A DNA stretch of 7,927 nucleotides from Actinoplanes liguriensis. GTDB lineage: Bacteria > Actinomycetota > Actinomycetes > Mycobacteriales > Micromonosporaceae. Location of the stretch: positions 5,917-13,843 of the forward strand of contig KL571313.1 of NCBI GenBank assembly GCA_000715855.1, in the 5' to 3' direction. The notes beneath the pieces were generated by a model. It had not been told where the DNA came from. It saw only the letters and a list, made by a program, of their open reading frames with translations, and ran no database searches. This document shows positions 1-5,587 of the stretch, piece by piece. Made by a program: the position numbers and the translations under genes. How positions within the stretch are numbered: the stretch's first letter is position 1; each line of letters opens with the position of its first letter.

Positions 1-968
1 GGCTGCCGGTGCCCGACTCGCACGACGAGGTCGGGCGGCTGGCGATCACCCTCAACGACATGCTGCAGCGGCTGGACACCGCCCGGGCACGGCAGCGGGC
101 GTTCGTCGCGGATGCCGCCCATGAGCTGCGCAGCCCGCTCACCAACATGCGTACCGAGTTGGAGGTGGCGCAGCGGCTGCCGGACGACACGGACTGGCCG
201 GCGCTCACCGACGACCTGCTCGCCGACGTGCAGCGGCTGTCCCGGCTGGTCGACGACCTGTTACTGCTGGCCCGGTCGGACGACGGGGGCGGCCGGCCGA
301 TCTCCCGGCGGCTGGAGCAGATCGACCTGGGGCAACTCGTGGGGGAGGTGGCGGCGCGCTATCCGGGCGTCCGGCACGAGGACGCGACCGGGCCCCTGCC
401 GCTGGTCGCCGATCCCGACGCGCTCGCGCGCGTGGTGGCGAACCTGCTGGACAACGCGTGCCGGCATCGGAGGTCGACGGTCACCGTGCGTACGGCGAAA
501 AGTGAATTTGATCTTCTGGTGGTGGTCACCGACGACGGGCCGGGTATCCCGGTGGGGGACCGGGAGCGGGTGTTCGACCGGTTCACCAGGCTGGATGACG
601 GCCGGGCACGCGACGCCGGCGGCTCGGGACTGGGCCTGGCGATCGTCCAGGAGCTGGTGCGCAGGCACGGTGGATCGGTCACGCTCGGTGACGCGAATCC
701 GGGCCTTCGGGTCGAGGTCCGCCTGCCGCGCAGCAGGGAAGTGACGGATGCGGCCCGCGGCAGGGAAGCGGCTCGGGACAAGGATGCGGCACGTGACAGC
801 GATGCGGGGCGGGGCCGGCGCGGCGTGCCGTTCACCGAGCCGTCGCCCCGGGTGGCCCGCCTCCAAGAGCGGAATCCGCAGGTCACGCGACCGGATGAGA
901 GCGGAGCGGCCTTGGTCGATCCGGAGGACGGGCGGCTGGGGGTCGCGGAGGTGATCACGAAGGAGTGA
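1..968 (+). CDS. Sensor histidine kinase, 5'-truncated (HAMP end, HisKA, HATPase_c)
   Basis: This is the cytoplasmic catalytic half of a membrane two-component sensor kinase, which autophosphorylates on His and passes the phosphate to a response regulator. The reading frame is open from base 3 and begins LPVPDSHDEVGRL, the typical end of a HAMP linker, so the GTG at 9 is an internal Val codon and the true start lies upstream of the window. Counting that Val as residue 1, the H-box AHELRSPLTN has its phospho-acceptor His at residue 38 (bases 120-122). The N-box LLDNACRH, the G1 box DDGPGIP, the F-box FDRFTR and the G2 box GSGLGLAI follow in order, so the catalytic core is complete. The ATPase domain ends near residue 243. 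A further tail of about 76 charged residues follows, starting with four six-residue repeats, which is not usual for the family. The partner regulator is not in view; in such operons it usually precedes the kinase. The inducing signal cannot be inferred. Confidence 0.93.
   Translation, partial: LPVPDSHDEVGRLAITLNDMLQRLDTARARQRAFVADAAHELRSPLTNMRTELEVAQRLPDDTDWPALTDDLLADVQRLSRLVDDLLLLARSDDGGGRPISRRLEQIDLGQLVGEVAARYPGVRHEDATGPLPLVADPDALARVVANLLDNACRHRRSTVTVRTAKSEFDLLVVVTDDGPGIPVGDRERVFDRFTRLDDGRARDAGGSGLGLAIVQELVRRHGGSVTLGDANPGLRVEVRLPRSREVTDAARGREAARDKDAARDSDAGRGRRGVPFTEPSPRVARLQERNPQVTRPDESGAALVDPEDGRLGVAEVITKE
747..818 (+). repeat. Four 18-bp in-frame repeats encoding (D/E)A(A/G)Rxx in kinase tail
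   Basis: Four consecutive 18-bp units (747-764, 765-782, 783-800, 801-818) encode the hexapeptides DAARGR, EAARDK, DAARDS and DAGRGR, just after the HATPase domain. The alternating acidic, alanine and arginine residues would suit a charged helical or disordered extension. The units differ at several positions, so this is an old or selected repeat rather than a fresh slippage product. Confidence 0.8.
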
Positions 969-1074
969 GCGGCGCCGGAAAATCGGAGATCGGCGGGAAC
1001 TTATCGCATCATCGGGCCGACCAACGGGGTGTGCCCGGCAGCGGGCGACGATACGACGGAAGGTTCCCCCAACA

Positions 1075-1761
1075 ATGTCGCTGCTCAAGCGTTCCGCGGT
1101 GGTGGCCGCCGCGGCCGGACTGCTGACCCTGGCGTTCGCCGGCCCGGCCTCCGCGCACGTGACGGTCAACCCGAGCACGGCCACCGCGGGCGGCTACGCG
1201 AAGGTCTCGTTCCGCGTGCCGAACGAGTCGGACAGCGCCAGCACCACCAAGCTCGAGGTGAACCTCCCCGCCGGCCAGCCGATCGCATCGGTCTCCGTCA
1301 AGCCGATCCCGGGCTGGACCGCCGTGGCCGTGAAGAGCAAGCTGGCCACCCCGATCAAGTCGCACGACACCGAGATCACCGAGGCGGTCTCGAAGATCAC
1401 CTGGACCGCGGCCAAGGGCTCGGAGATCAAGCCGGGCGAGTTCCAGGAGTTCGACGTGTCGATGGGGGCGCTTCCCGAGTCGGGCCAGCTGATCTTCAAG
1501 GCGCTGCAGACGTATTCGGACGGCAACGTGGTCCGGTGGATCGACGAGCCGACCACCGACGGCACCGAGCCGGACAGCCCCGCCCCGGTCCTGACGATCG
1601 TCCCGGCCGCCGCTGCCGGCACCGCCCAGAGGTGTATAAGAGACAGGGCCGGGCTCATCGCGGGACTGCTCGCGCTGGTGCTGGCCGGCTTGGCGTACGC
1701 GAAAGCCAGTCGTAAGCCGGAGCAGGCCGCAACCGTGACCGAGAAGCCCGCCGCGAGCTGA
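1075..1761 (+). CDS. YcnI/DUF1775-family secreted, membrane-anchored copper-binding-type protein (contains adapter sequence)
   Basis: This is an exported domain of the YcnI/DUF1775 family. In Bacillus subtilis YcnI, Cu(II) is held by the N-terminal His of the mature protein with help from a conserved Trp; copper delivery or handling here is by family analogy. A Sec signal peptide (residues 1-27, ending ASA) is followed at once by His28 (HVTVNPS), leaving His as the mature N-terminus. Trp155 lies in RWIDEP, the expected conserved segment. A hydrophobic helix at about 194-208 with Lys/Arg after it anchors the C-terminus. The ATG at 1075 gives a proper signal peptide; GGAAGG at 1058-1063 is a weakly placed ribosome site 11 bases upstream. 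Residues 185-191 (QRCIRDR) are encoded by a sequencing adapter (1628-1646). The stalk sequence, and any bases lost there, are therefore unreliable, although the domain before it and the anchor after it both fit the family. No copC/copD-type copper genes are adjacent. Confidence 0.9.
   Translation: MSLLKRSAVVAAAAGLLTLAFAGPASAHVTVNPSTATAGGYAKVSFRVPNESDSASTTKLEVNLPAGQPIASVSVKPIPGWTAVAVKSKLATPIKSHDTEITEAVSKITWTAAKGSEIKPGEFQEFDVSMGALPESGQLIFKALQTYSDGNVVRWIDEPTTDGTEPDSPAPVLTIVPAAAAGTAQRCIRDRAGLIAGLLALVLAGLAYAKASRKPEQAATVTEKPAAS
1628..1646 (+). other. Nextera/Tn5 mosaic-end adapter sequence inside a gene (assembly artefact)
   Basis: AGAGGTGTATAAGAGACAG matches the 19-base synthetic mosaic end AGATGTGTATAAGAGACAG at 18 of 19 positions; only base 4 differs (T to G). 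The mosaic end is a laboratory hybrid of the Tn5 outer and inner ends, so natural occurrence is very unlikely. In frame it reads QRCIRDR, and other frames give the fragment VYKRQ seen in contaminated database proteins. The bases on each side are ordinary high-GC ycnI sequence. Confidence 0.95.
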
Positions 1762-1772
1762 TCGCATCGAAA

Positions 1773-1800
1773 GCGGGTCCGGGCTTCAGCCCGGGCCCGC
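1773..1800 (+). terminator. Hairpin terminator after the YcnI gene
   Basis: A 12-bp stem, GCGGGTCCGGGC (1773-1784) against GCCCGGGCCCGC (1789-1800), has one T-G wobble and a TTCA loop. It starts 11 bases after the stop codon. No T-tract follows, as is common for actinobacterial terminators. It separates the YcnI gene from the Pr6Pr gene, suggesting independent transcription. Confidence 0.75.
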
Positions 1801-1872
1801 ACCACCCTGACCTGCGCTACGCTGCCGCGAAAGATCAATGAGGAAGATCAACGACGGCCGGCTGGAGAGATC

Positions 1873-2586
1873 ATGAAGTCGCGTGTCTGGCACGGCGCCC
1901 TCGCGCTGATCGTCCTCGCCTCGCTGATCACCCAGATCGTGCTGACCGCCACGGACACGGCGCCGCACGCCGGGCCGACGGTGCACGAGGCGGTGGTGAC
2001 CCGTTTCGTCCGGCTGTTCAGCTACTTCACCATCCAGAGCAACCTGCTGGTGCTGATCGCGACCATCGCGCTGGCCCGGGACCGGGGACGCGACGGCCGG
2101 ATCTGGCGGGTGATCCGCCTCGACGCGCTGCTCGGCATCGTGATCACCGGCATCGTCTACAGCACGATCCTGGCCGGGCAGGTCGAGTTGCACGGTGCGG
2201 CCTACCTCGCTGACCTGGGCTTCCACTACATCGCGCCGTGGGCAGCCCTGCTCGGCTGGCTGCTGTTCGGGCCGCGGCCGCGGATCGACGGGCGCACCCT
2301 GGCGTGGGCGGCGATCTGGCCCGGGCTGTGGATCGGGTACACGCTGGCGTACGGCGCGGTCACCGACTGGTACCCGTATCCGTTCACCGATGTGACCGAT
2401 CTCGGCTACCCGCATGTGCTGATCAACCTGAGCGCGGTGGTGGTGATCGCGGTGCTGCTCGCGACGGTGCTGCGGGTGCTCGACAGGCGGCTGCCGGACG
2501 GCTCGGCGGCGGCTCGGGACGGGGCGCGCCCGGTTGTGCCGCGGCCCCGCTCCGATGCGGACACCTTCGCCGACCGCGACGCCTGA
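1873..2586 (+). CDS. Pr6Pr-family six-helix integral membrane protein
   Basis: This 237-residue inner-membrane protein resembles the bacterial Pr6Pr family, related to FAR-17a/AIG1-like proteins. The eukaryotic relatives include hydrolases of fatty-acid esters of hydroxy fatty acids, but no activity is established for this bacterial branch, so none is claimed. Six hydrophobic segments lie near residues 8-26, 50-68, 84-102, 119-133, 143-163 and 181-202. Family-like stretches are FSYFTIQSNLLV (49-60) and HYIAPWAALLGWLLFGPR (118-135). The tail from about 205 is polar and Pro/Arg-rich, probably cytoplasmic. GGAG at 1864-1867, five bases before the ATG, supports the start. The leader carries AAGATCAA twice (1831-1838 and 1844-1851), and TACGCT at 1818-1823 could be a -10 box, but no convincing -35 is visible. 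It is transcribed separately from the YcnI gene, given the intervening hairpin, and converges on the DUF2277 gene. Confidence 0.85.
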   Translation: MKSRVWHGALALIVLASLITQIVLTATDTAPHAGPTVHEAVVTRFVRLFSYFTIQSNLLVLIATIALARDRGRDGRIWRVIRLDALLGIVITGIVYSTILAGQVELHGAAYLADLGFHYIAPWAALLGWLLFGPRPRIDGRTLAWAAIWPGLWIGYTLAYGAVTDWYPYPFTDVTDLGYPHVLINLSAVVVIAVLLATVLRVLDRRLPDGSAAARDGARPVVPRPRSDADTFADRDA

Positions 2587-2608
2587 CCGGCCCGGGTTCG
2601 GCCGGTCA
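2584..2608. terminator. Bidirectional hairpin terminator containing both stop codons
   Basis: A perfect 9-bp stem, TGACCGGCC (2584-2592) against GGCCGGTCA (2600-2608), has a 7-base loop. The first three bases of each arm, read on its own strand, are the TGA stop of the converging gene: the Pr6Pr gene on + and the DUF2277 gene on -. The structure is symmetric and would serve both transcripts. Confidence 0.75.
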
Positions 2609-2875
2609 GGACGCGTAGCGCTTCTCCGCGCGAGCCCGCGCCTTCGCCGCCTCCACCTCACGGTCCTTGGGCGGCGCCGCCGTCACCAGGCCGTCCAGCA
2701 GCGCCTGCGTGGCCGCCGCGATCGCCGCCACCGCCTGATCAAAAACGGCCTGATTCGCCTGCGAAGGGCGCGTCGCCCCCGCGACTTTCCGGACGTACTG
2801 CAATGCGGCGGCGTGCACCTCGTCCGGCGTCGCCGGCGGTTCGAAGTTGTGCAACTGGTGAATGTTGCGGCACAC
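2606..2875 (-). CDS. DUF2277 family protein
   Basis: A small 89-residue soluble protein of the DUF2277 family, whose molecular function is unknown. The family hallmark N-terminus is present: MCRNIHQLHNFEPPAT, then AALQYVRKVAG, with a C-terminal basic helix (AAKARARAEKRYAS). Its length is the family's usual length of about 90 residues, so it is complete. The start is a GTG (2873-2875 on the + strand as CAC) preceded by AAGGAG with six bases between, a strong ribosome site. The gene stands alone: it converges on the Pr6Pr gene with 19 bases between stops and diverges from the diguanylate cyclase gene. No signal peptide or membrane segment is present. The conserved Cys2-Arg-Asn is notable, but its role is not known to me. 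Confidence 0.9.
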   Translation of the reverse strand: MCRNIHQLHNFEPPATPDEVHAAALQYVRKVAGATRPSQANQAVFDQAVAAIAAATQALLDGLVTAAPPKDREVEAAKARARAEKRYAS

Positions 2876-2881
2876 GTTCGG

Positions 2882-2887
2882 CTCCTT
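2882..2887 (-). promoter_or_regulatory. Ribosome binding site for the DUF2277 gene
   Basis: On the minus strand this reads AAGGAG, six bases before the GTG at 2875. It decides that GTG as the start and agrees with the family's conserved N-terminus. Confidence 0.75.
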
Positions 2888-2891
2888 CGCG

Positions 2892-2925
2892 GTGACCAGA
2901 TGTTGCCAGGAATCTATGCCATACT
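2892..2925. promoter_or_regulatory. Possible divergent promoter patch
   Basis: This is the only AT-richer patch between the divergent DUF2277 and diguanylate cyclase genes. On the + strand, GTGACC (2892-2897) and TATGCC (2915-2920) are 17 bases apart. On the - strand, TAGATT (complement of 2911-2916) resembles a -10 box without a clear -35. The matches are weak; position and composition are the main argument. Confidence 0.25.
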
Positions 2926-2947
2926 CGGCCGTCCGGCGACGTACTCA

Positions 2948-3050
2948 CAGCCAGCAGGGCCTTTCAGCCAGCAGGGCCTTTCAGCCAGCAGGGCCTCTCA
3001 GCCGGCAATGCCTTTCAAACAGCAACGCCTTCTCCAACAGCAACGCCTCT
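2948..3050 (+). repeat. Six-copy 17-bp tandem repeat, decaying toward the diguanylate cyclase gene
   Basis: The unit is CAGCCAGCAGGGCCTTT. Copies at 2948-2964 and 2965-2981 are identical, and the one at 2982-2998 differs by one base. Copies at 2999-3015, 3016-3033 (18 bases) and 3034-3050 diverge progressively. A 17-bp period rotates the reading frame, so the array is not protein-coding. It lies directly upstream of the cyclase gene, within its probable 5' leader or promoter region. There are no unique spacers, so it is not a CRISPR array. Confidence 0.9.
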
Positions 3051-3063
3051 CAACCGGGGACGC

Positions 3064-3070
3064 GAGGTGG
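3064..3070 (+). promoter_or_regulatory. Ribosome binding site deciding the ATG start at 3073
   Basis: GAGGTGG lies immediately before GC and the ATG at 3073; the core GAGG (3064-3067) is five bases from it. The in-frame GTG at 3067 would overlap this site, so the ATG is preferred, though GTG cannot be excluded. Confidence 0.55.
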
Positions 3071-3072
3071 GC

Positions 3073-4548
3073 ATGCGACTGCGGGCGGCACTGACGGCGG
3101 GGGTCGGTCTCGCCGCGGCGGTCCAGCTGCTCTACCCGTTCCTGCCGGGAACCGCCGGATATGTCCTCTCCGACGTGATCGTCGCCTCCGCCGGCGGCTA
3201 CGCCGCATGGCACTATCTCCGCCGGGCACGCCAGGCCCGCGATTCACCCCGGGTCCGCGTCGGCTACGCCTTCGGCGCTTGCGCCTGTACGTCGTGGAGC
3301 CTCTCGAACGTGCTCATGCTCGCCGGCGTGCTGGCCTGGCCGGCGCTCAACGGCCCGGGCGCGCTCCTCTCCATGGTCGCCGCCGGGCTGGTCCCGGTCG
3401 CGGTGCTGCTCGCCGGCCACCGGCTGCGGGGCATCGCCCGCGTCCGCAGAGTGATCGACGTGGCCGCGGTCTCCGGTGCCGTCTTCGCCCTGGCCTGGGA
3501 GTTCGTGCTGTCCGGGCTGCGCGGTGGGGCCTTCCAGGGCTACGCGGTCGGCATCGTCGCGGTGCTCGTCGTCGGCTCGTCGGTGGCGCTCGTGACGCTC
3601 TCCGAATCCTCCCCGAACCGCGGCATCACCGCCCAGCAGGTCCTCGCCGGGGCGGCGCTGCTGCAGGCCACCACCGTGATGATCTCGCTGCGCAACGGGG
3701 TCACCGGCGACGACTGGTTCGCGTACGGCGCCGGCGCCGGATACGTCCTCGGCTCCTGGGCCACCGCCGTCTCCAGCCGCCTGCGCATCTCCCGGCCCGG
3801 CCCCGACGTGGTGGAACGCCTGGTCTTCGGCCCGTGGGCGCTGCTGCCCTACCTGCCGGTGGTGACCGCGGTCGGCGTCGCCGGATGGCGTGAGGCGAAC
3901 GACGGCCGGCTCAGCCCGGTCCTCGTCTGGCTCCTCCTGTCCAGCTTCTCGCTCGTCCTGGTCCGGCAGTTCCTCACCCTGATCACTGTCGGACGCATGA
4001 CCGTGGAGCTGGAGGAACAGAAAGCGGCCCTCGCCCACCAGGCCCACCACGACGGGCTGACCGGGCTGCCGAACCGGGTCGCGTTCCACAGCCGGGCCGC
4101 CGACCTGATGGCCGAGTCGCGCGCCGAGGTCTGCGCGATGATGCTCGACCTCGACGGCTTCAAACCGGTCAACGACACGCTCGGCCACGCCGCCGGCGAC
4201 GAAGTGCTGATCGTGGTCGCCGGGCGCCTCGCCGCCGAACTGCGCGAGACCGACCTGCTCAGCCGTTTCGGCGGCGACGAGTTCGCGATCCTGGTCACCG
4301 AGCTCGGCGCCGAGGACGCGGGCTCGGTTGCGAAACGCCTGCTGGACCGGCTGTCCGAGCCGATGACCGTGCACGGGGCCGAGGTGATCGTGGGCGGCAG
4401 CATCGGGCTGGCGGTGCTGCGGGCGGGGGAGGCCGGCGGCATCAGCTCGTTGCTGCGGCGGGCGGACACCGCGATGTATGCGGCCAAGGCGTCGGGCAAG
4501 GGAACGATTCGGTGGTACGAGCCGGACGGCTGGCCCGCGTCGGCCTGA
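3073..4548 (+). CDS. Polytopic membrane diguanylate cyclase (GGDEF domain)
   Basis: Predicted to join two GTP into cyclic di-GMP, the second messenger that in actinomycetes controls development and other behaviour. Of 491 residues, the first 305 or so hold about nine or ten hydrophobic helices (for example near 5-24, 28-48, 64-88, 96-115, 128-148, 156-176, 187-206, 216-235, 252-271 and 281-306). This is an integral-membrane sensory region with no domain I recognise. A short helical linker (VELEEQKAALAHQ) leads to the GGDEF domain, starting HDGLTGLPNR (327-335). The metal and substrate motif DLDGFKPVNDTLGH (359-372), the active-site GGDEF (400-404, intact) and the inhibitory I-site RETD (391-394, five residues before GGDEF) are all present. 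An active, product-inhibited enzyme is therefore expected. No EAL or HD-GYP domain is attached. The gene is monocistronic as far as seen; the 17-bp repeat array lies just upstream. Confidence 0.93.
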   Translation: MRLRAALTAGVGLAAAVQLLYPFLPGTAGYVLSDVIVASAGGYAAWHYLRRARQARDSPRVRVGYAFGACACTSWSLSNVLMLAGVLAWPALNGPGALLSMVAAGLVPVAVLLAGHRLRGIARVRRVIDVAAVSGAVFALAWEFVLSGLRGGAFQGYAVGIVAVLVVGSSVALVTLSESSPNRGITAQQVLAGAALLQATTVMISLRNGVTGDDWFAYGAGAGYVLGSWATAVSSRLRISRPGPDVVERLVFGPWALLPYLPVVTAVGVAGWREANDGRLSPVLVWLLLSSFSLVLVRQFLTLITVGRMTVELEEQKAALAHQAHHDGLTGLPNRVAFHSRAADLMAESRAEVCAMMLDLDGFKPVNDTLGHAAGDEVLIVVAGRLAAELRETDLLSRFGGDEFAILVTELGAEDAGSVAKRLLDRLSEPMTVHGAEVIVGGSIGLAVLRAGEAGGISSLLRRADTAMYAAKASGKGTIRWYEPDGWPASA

Positions 4549-4636
4549 CGGTATGACCTGCGGTTCGTGGACTCGTCTCGCGACCGCGGTTCGTCGAGCG
4601 GGACGGCTAGTAGCACGAAACCGGGCCCGGCGTGCG

Positions 4637-4662
4637 TTATCCACACTGCTGGGCTGTCCACA
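4637..4662 (+). promoter_or_regulatory. Two DnaA-box-like nonamers, same orientation
   Basis: TTATCCACA (4637-4645) is an exact match to the classical E. coli DnaA box. CTGTCCACA (4654-4662) is one base from TTGTCCACA, the form common in Streptomyces-type origins. They are 17 bases apart start to start. There is no dnaA, dnaN, gyrB or extended box cluster here, so this is not the chromosomal origin. A DnaA-binding or titration site is possible, and chance is not excluded. Confidence 0.4.
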
Positions 4663-4849
4663 GGGCTTCGACGTGATCTTTCGGTTCTTCGGGACAATGG
4701 ATTTCGAGGCGGTCTGCCCCCTCTGGGAGGGCGGGGACTGCGCTCGGGGAGGCCGCGGCGGGGGGCCGGGCGAGGTCGCGGGCCGGGACTGCGCCGGGTG
4801 AGACGCGGGCCATGACTGCGCCGGGCCGAGCCGCGCCGCCGGGCGGGAA

Positions 4850-4919
4850 CTGCGTCGGCCTGCGCTGGGCTGGGCGGGGCTGCGCTGGTCTGCGTTGGGC
4901 GGGATGAGGCTGGCGGGGG
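4850..4919 (+). repeat. Degenerate tandem repeat of about 10 bp before the DUF1992 gene
   Basis: Seven decamers in register can be read from 4850: CTGCGTCGGC, CTGCGCTGGG, CTGGGCGGGG, CTGCGCTGGT, CTGCGTTGGG, CGGGATGAGG and CTGGCGGGGG. The second and fourth differ by one base; others are looser. The array ends 15 bases before the ATG at 4935. Confidence 0.5.
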
Positions 4920-4934
4920 TCGTAATGTTGCGGG

Positions 4935-5354
4935 ATGGGAGGGTACTGGTATGAGTCGTCGATCGACCGCCAGCTCCGTGAGGCTGCTGAGCGGGGCGAG
5001 TTCGAGAATCTGAGTGGTGCCGGGAAGCCCCTCGCCGGGTATGGCGGGGAGTATGACGAGGACTGGTGGGTCAAGGACTGGCTGCGCCGGGAAGGGGCCA
5101 CCGCGGGGGTGCTGCCGCCGACGCTGGCGCTGCGCCGGGCCGCCGAGGACCTGGAGATCGTGGTCGACCGGCTGCGCACCGAGCGGGATGTCCGGGACCA
5201 TGTCGGGGAGATCAACGCGCGGATCGACAAGGCGCGGCGTGGTCTCATGGACGGGCCGCCGGTGCTTCTCCGGCCCTTTGATGCGGACGTGGTGGTCGCT
5301 GCCTGGCGCGAGCGCAAGAGTGGCGGGCTCGAACAGCAACAGCGCGGCGGCTGA
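4935..5354 (+). CDS. DUF1992 family protein (DnaJ homologue subfamily C member 28-like conserved domain)
   Basis: A small 139-residue soluble protein carrying the DUF1992 domain, also found in the eukaryotic DnaJC28 protein; its biochemical role in bacteria is not established. The hallmark is visible: YESSIDRQLREAAERGEF (6-23), then GEFENLSGAGKPL (21-33), then a conserved acidic/aromatic stretch DEDWWVKDWLRREG (41-54) and PPTLALRRAAEDLE (61-74). The remainder is predicted helical, with a Gln/Gly-rich tail. There is no J domain in this gene, and none would be expected of bacterial members. The ATG at 4935 gives the family-like N-terminus; only G-rich sequence precedes it, with no well-spaced ribosome site, so translation may rely on the GCGGG next to the ATG. 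It is flanked by non-coding repeat regions and appears monocistronic. Confidence 0.88.
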   Translation: MGGYWYESSIDRQLREAAERGEFENLSGAGKPLAGYGGEYDEDWWVKDWLRREGATAGVLPPTLALRRAAEDLEIVVDRLRTERDVRDHVGEINARIDKARRGLMDGPPVLLRPFDADVVVAAWRERKSGGLEQQQRGG

Positions 5355-5385
5355 TCAAAAGCGGCCACCGGGGTTCCGGCGCCTG

Positions 5386-5491
5386 GGTGGTTCGGGCGCC
5401 CGGGTGGTTCCGGCGGCGGGGTGGTTCGGGCGGCGGGGTGGTTCGGGCGGCGGGCCGGCCAGGGCAGCCGGCGGGGTGGTTCGGGTGGCCG
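5386..5491 (+). repeat. 17-bp tandem repeat array downstream of the DUF1992 gene
   Basis: The unit is GGTGGTTCGGGCGGCGG. Four adjoining copies lie at 5386-5402, 5403-5419, 5420-5436 and 5437-5453. The third and fourth are identical, the second differs by one base, and the first is more diverged. A fifth, diverged copy lies at 5475-5491 after a 21-bp gap containing GCCGGC inverted repeats. The period is not a multiple of three and the region lies between convergent genes, so it is non-coding. Confidence 0.9.
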
Positions 5492-5535
5492 GGCTGACTT
5501 CGACGGCGCGGGGCTGGGCAAGAAGCTGAACGAGG

Positions 5536-5564
5536 ACGGCCCGGCGGATCAACCGCCGGGCCGT
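5536..5564. terminator. Strong hairpin terminator, probably bidirectional
   Basis: A perfect 12-bp stem, ACGGCCCGGCGG (5536-5547) against CCGCCGGGCCGT (5553-5564), has the loop ATCAA. It starts 23 bases after the stop of the minus-strand DUF6114 gene and also faces the plus-strand DUF1992 gene, so it can serve both. On the + strand it is followed by TTCTGT, a short T-rich tail. Confidence 0.8.
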
Positions 5565-5587
5565 TCTGTGCGGGTGGAGCGGGGGGA

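Larger units (their letters stand above)
4549..4934. other. 386-bp non-coding region with DnaA-box-like sites and G-rich repeats
   Basis: No open frame here resembles a protein; the long frames crossing it are low-complexity GC shadows. Contents in order are: a direct repeat GCGGTTCGT (4560-4568, 4587-4595) whose surroundings can fold into a weak bulged hairpin (4560-4587); two DnaA-box-like nonamers (4637-4662); a short hairpin-prone C/G stretch near 4716-4736; and G-rich sequence in which ACTGCG recurs at 4737, 4788, 4815 and 4849. A roughly 10-bp periodic stretch then runs up to the DUF1992 start. No clear promoter was found. Confidence 0.6.

Noticed and set aside
9..968. A complete histidine kinase starting at the GTG at 9
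   Set aside because: The preceding in-frame codons continue a HAMP linker and a membrane sensor kinase needs an N-terminal sensor part, so the gene is 5'-truncated.
1628..1646. A natural Tn5-type transposon end inside the YcnI gene
   Set aside because: The mosaic end is a synthetic hybrid of the two Tn5 ends; no transposase or second inverted end with a target duplication is present, and an exact adapter fragment also ends the contig.
261..1838. Minus-strand frames of 199-307 residues across the kinase and YcnI genes
   Set aside because: They are antisense shadows with no recognisable domain; the plus-strand products have complete family motifs.
2948..3050. CRISPR array
   Set aside because: The copies are contiguous 17-bp units with no unique spacers and no cas genes nearby.
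2862..3893. A 343-residue plus-strand frame through the 17-bp repeats into the cyclase gene
   Set aside because: Its product is Arg-rich low complexity in a frame shifted from the true GGDEF protein, and the 17-bp repeats rotate frame.
4637..4662. Chromosomal or plasmid replication origin
   Set aside because: There are only two box-like sites, no initiator or dnaA/dnaN genes and no AT-rich unwinding region.
3244..5521. Long minus-strand frames (466, 496 and 294 residues) opposite the diguanylate cyclase and DUF1992 genes
   Set aside because: They are Arg/Pro/Gly-rich low-complexity translations of the complement of GC-rich genes, without domains, and overlap well-supported plus-strand genes.
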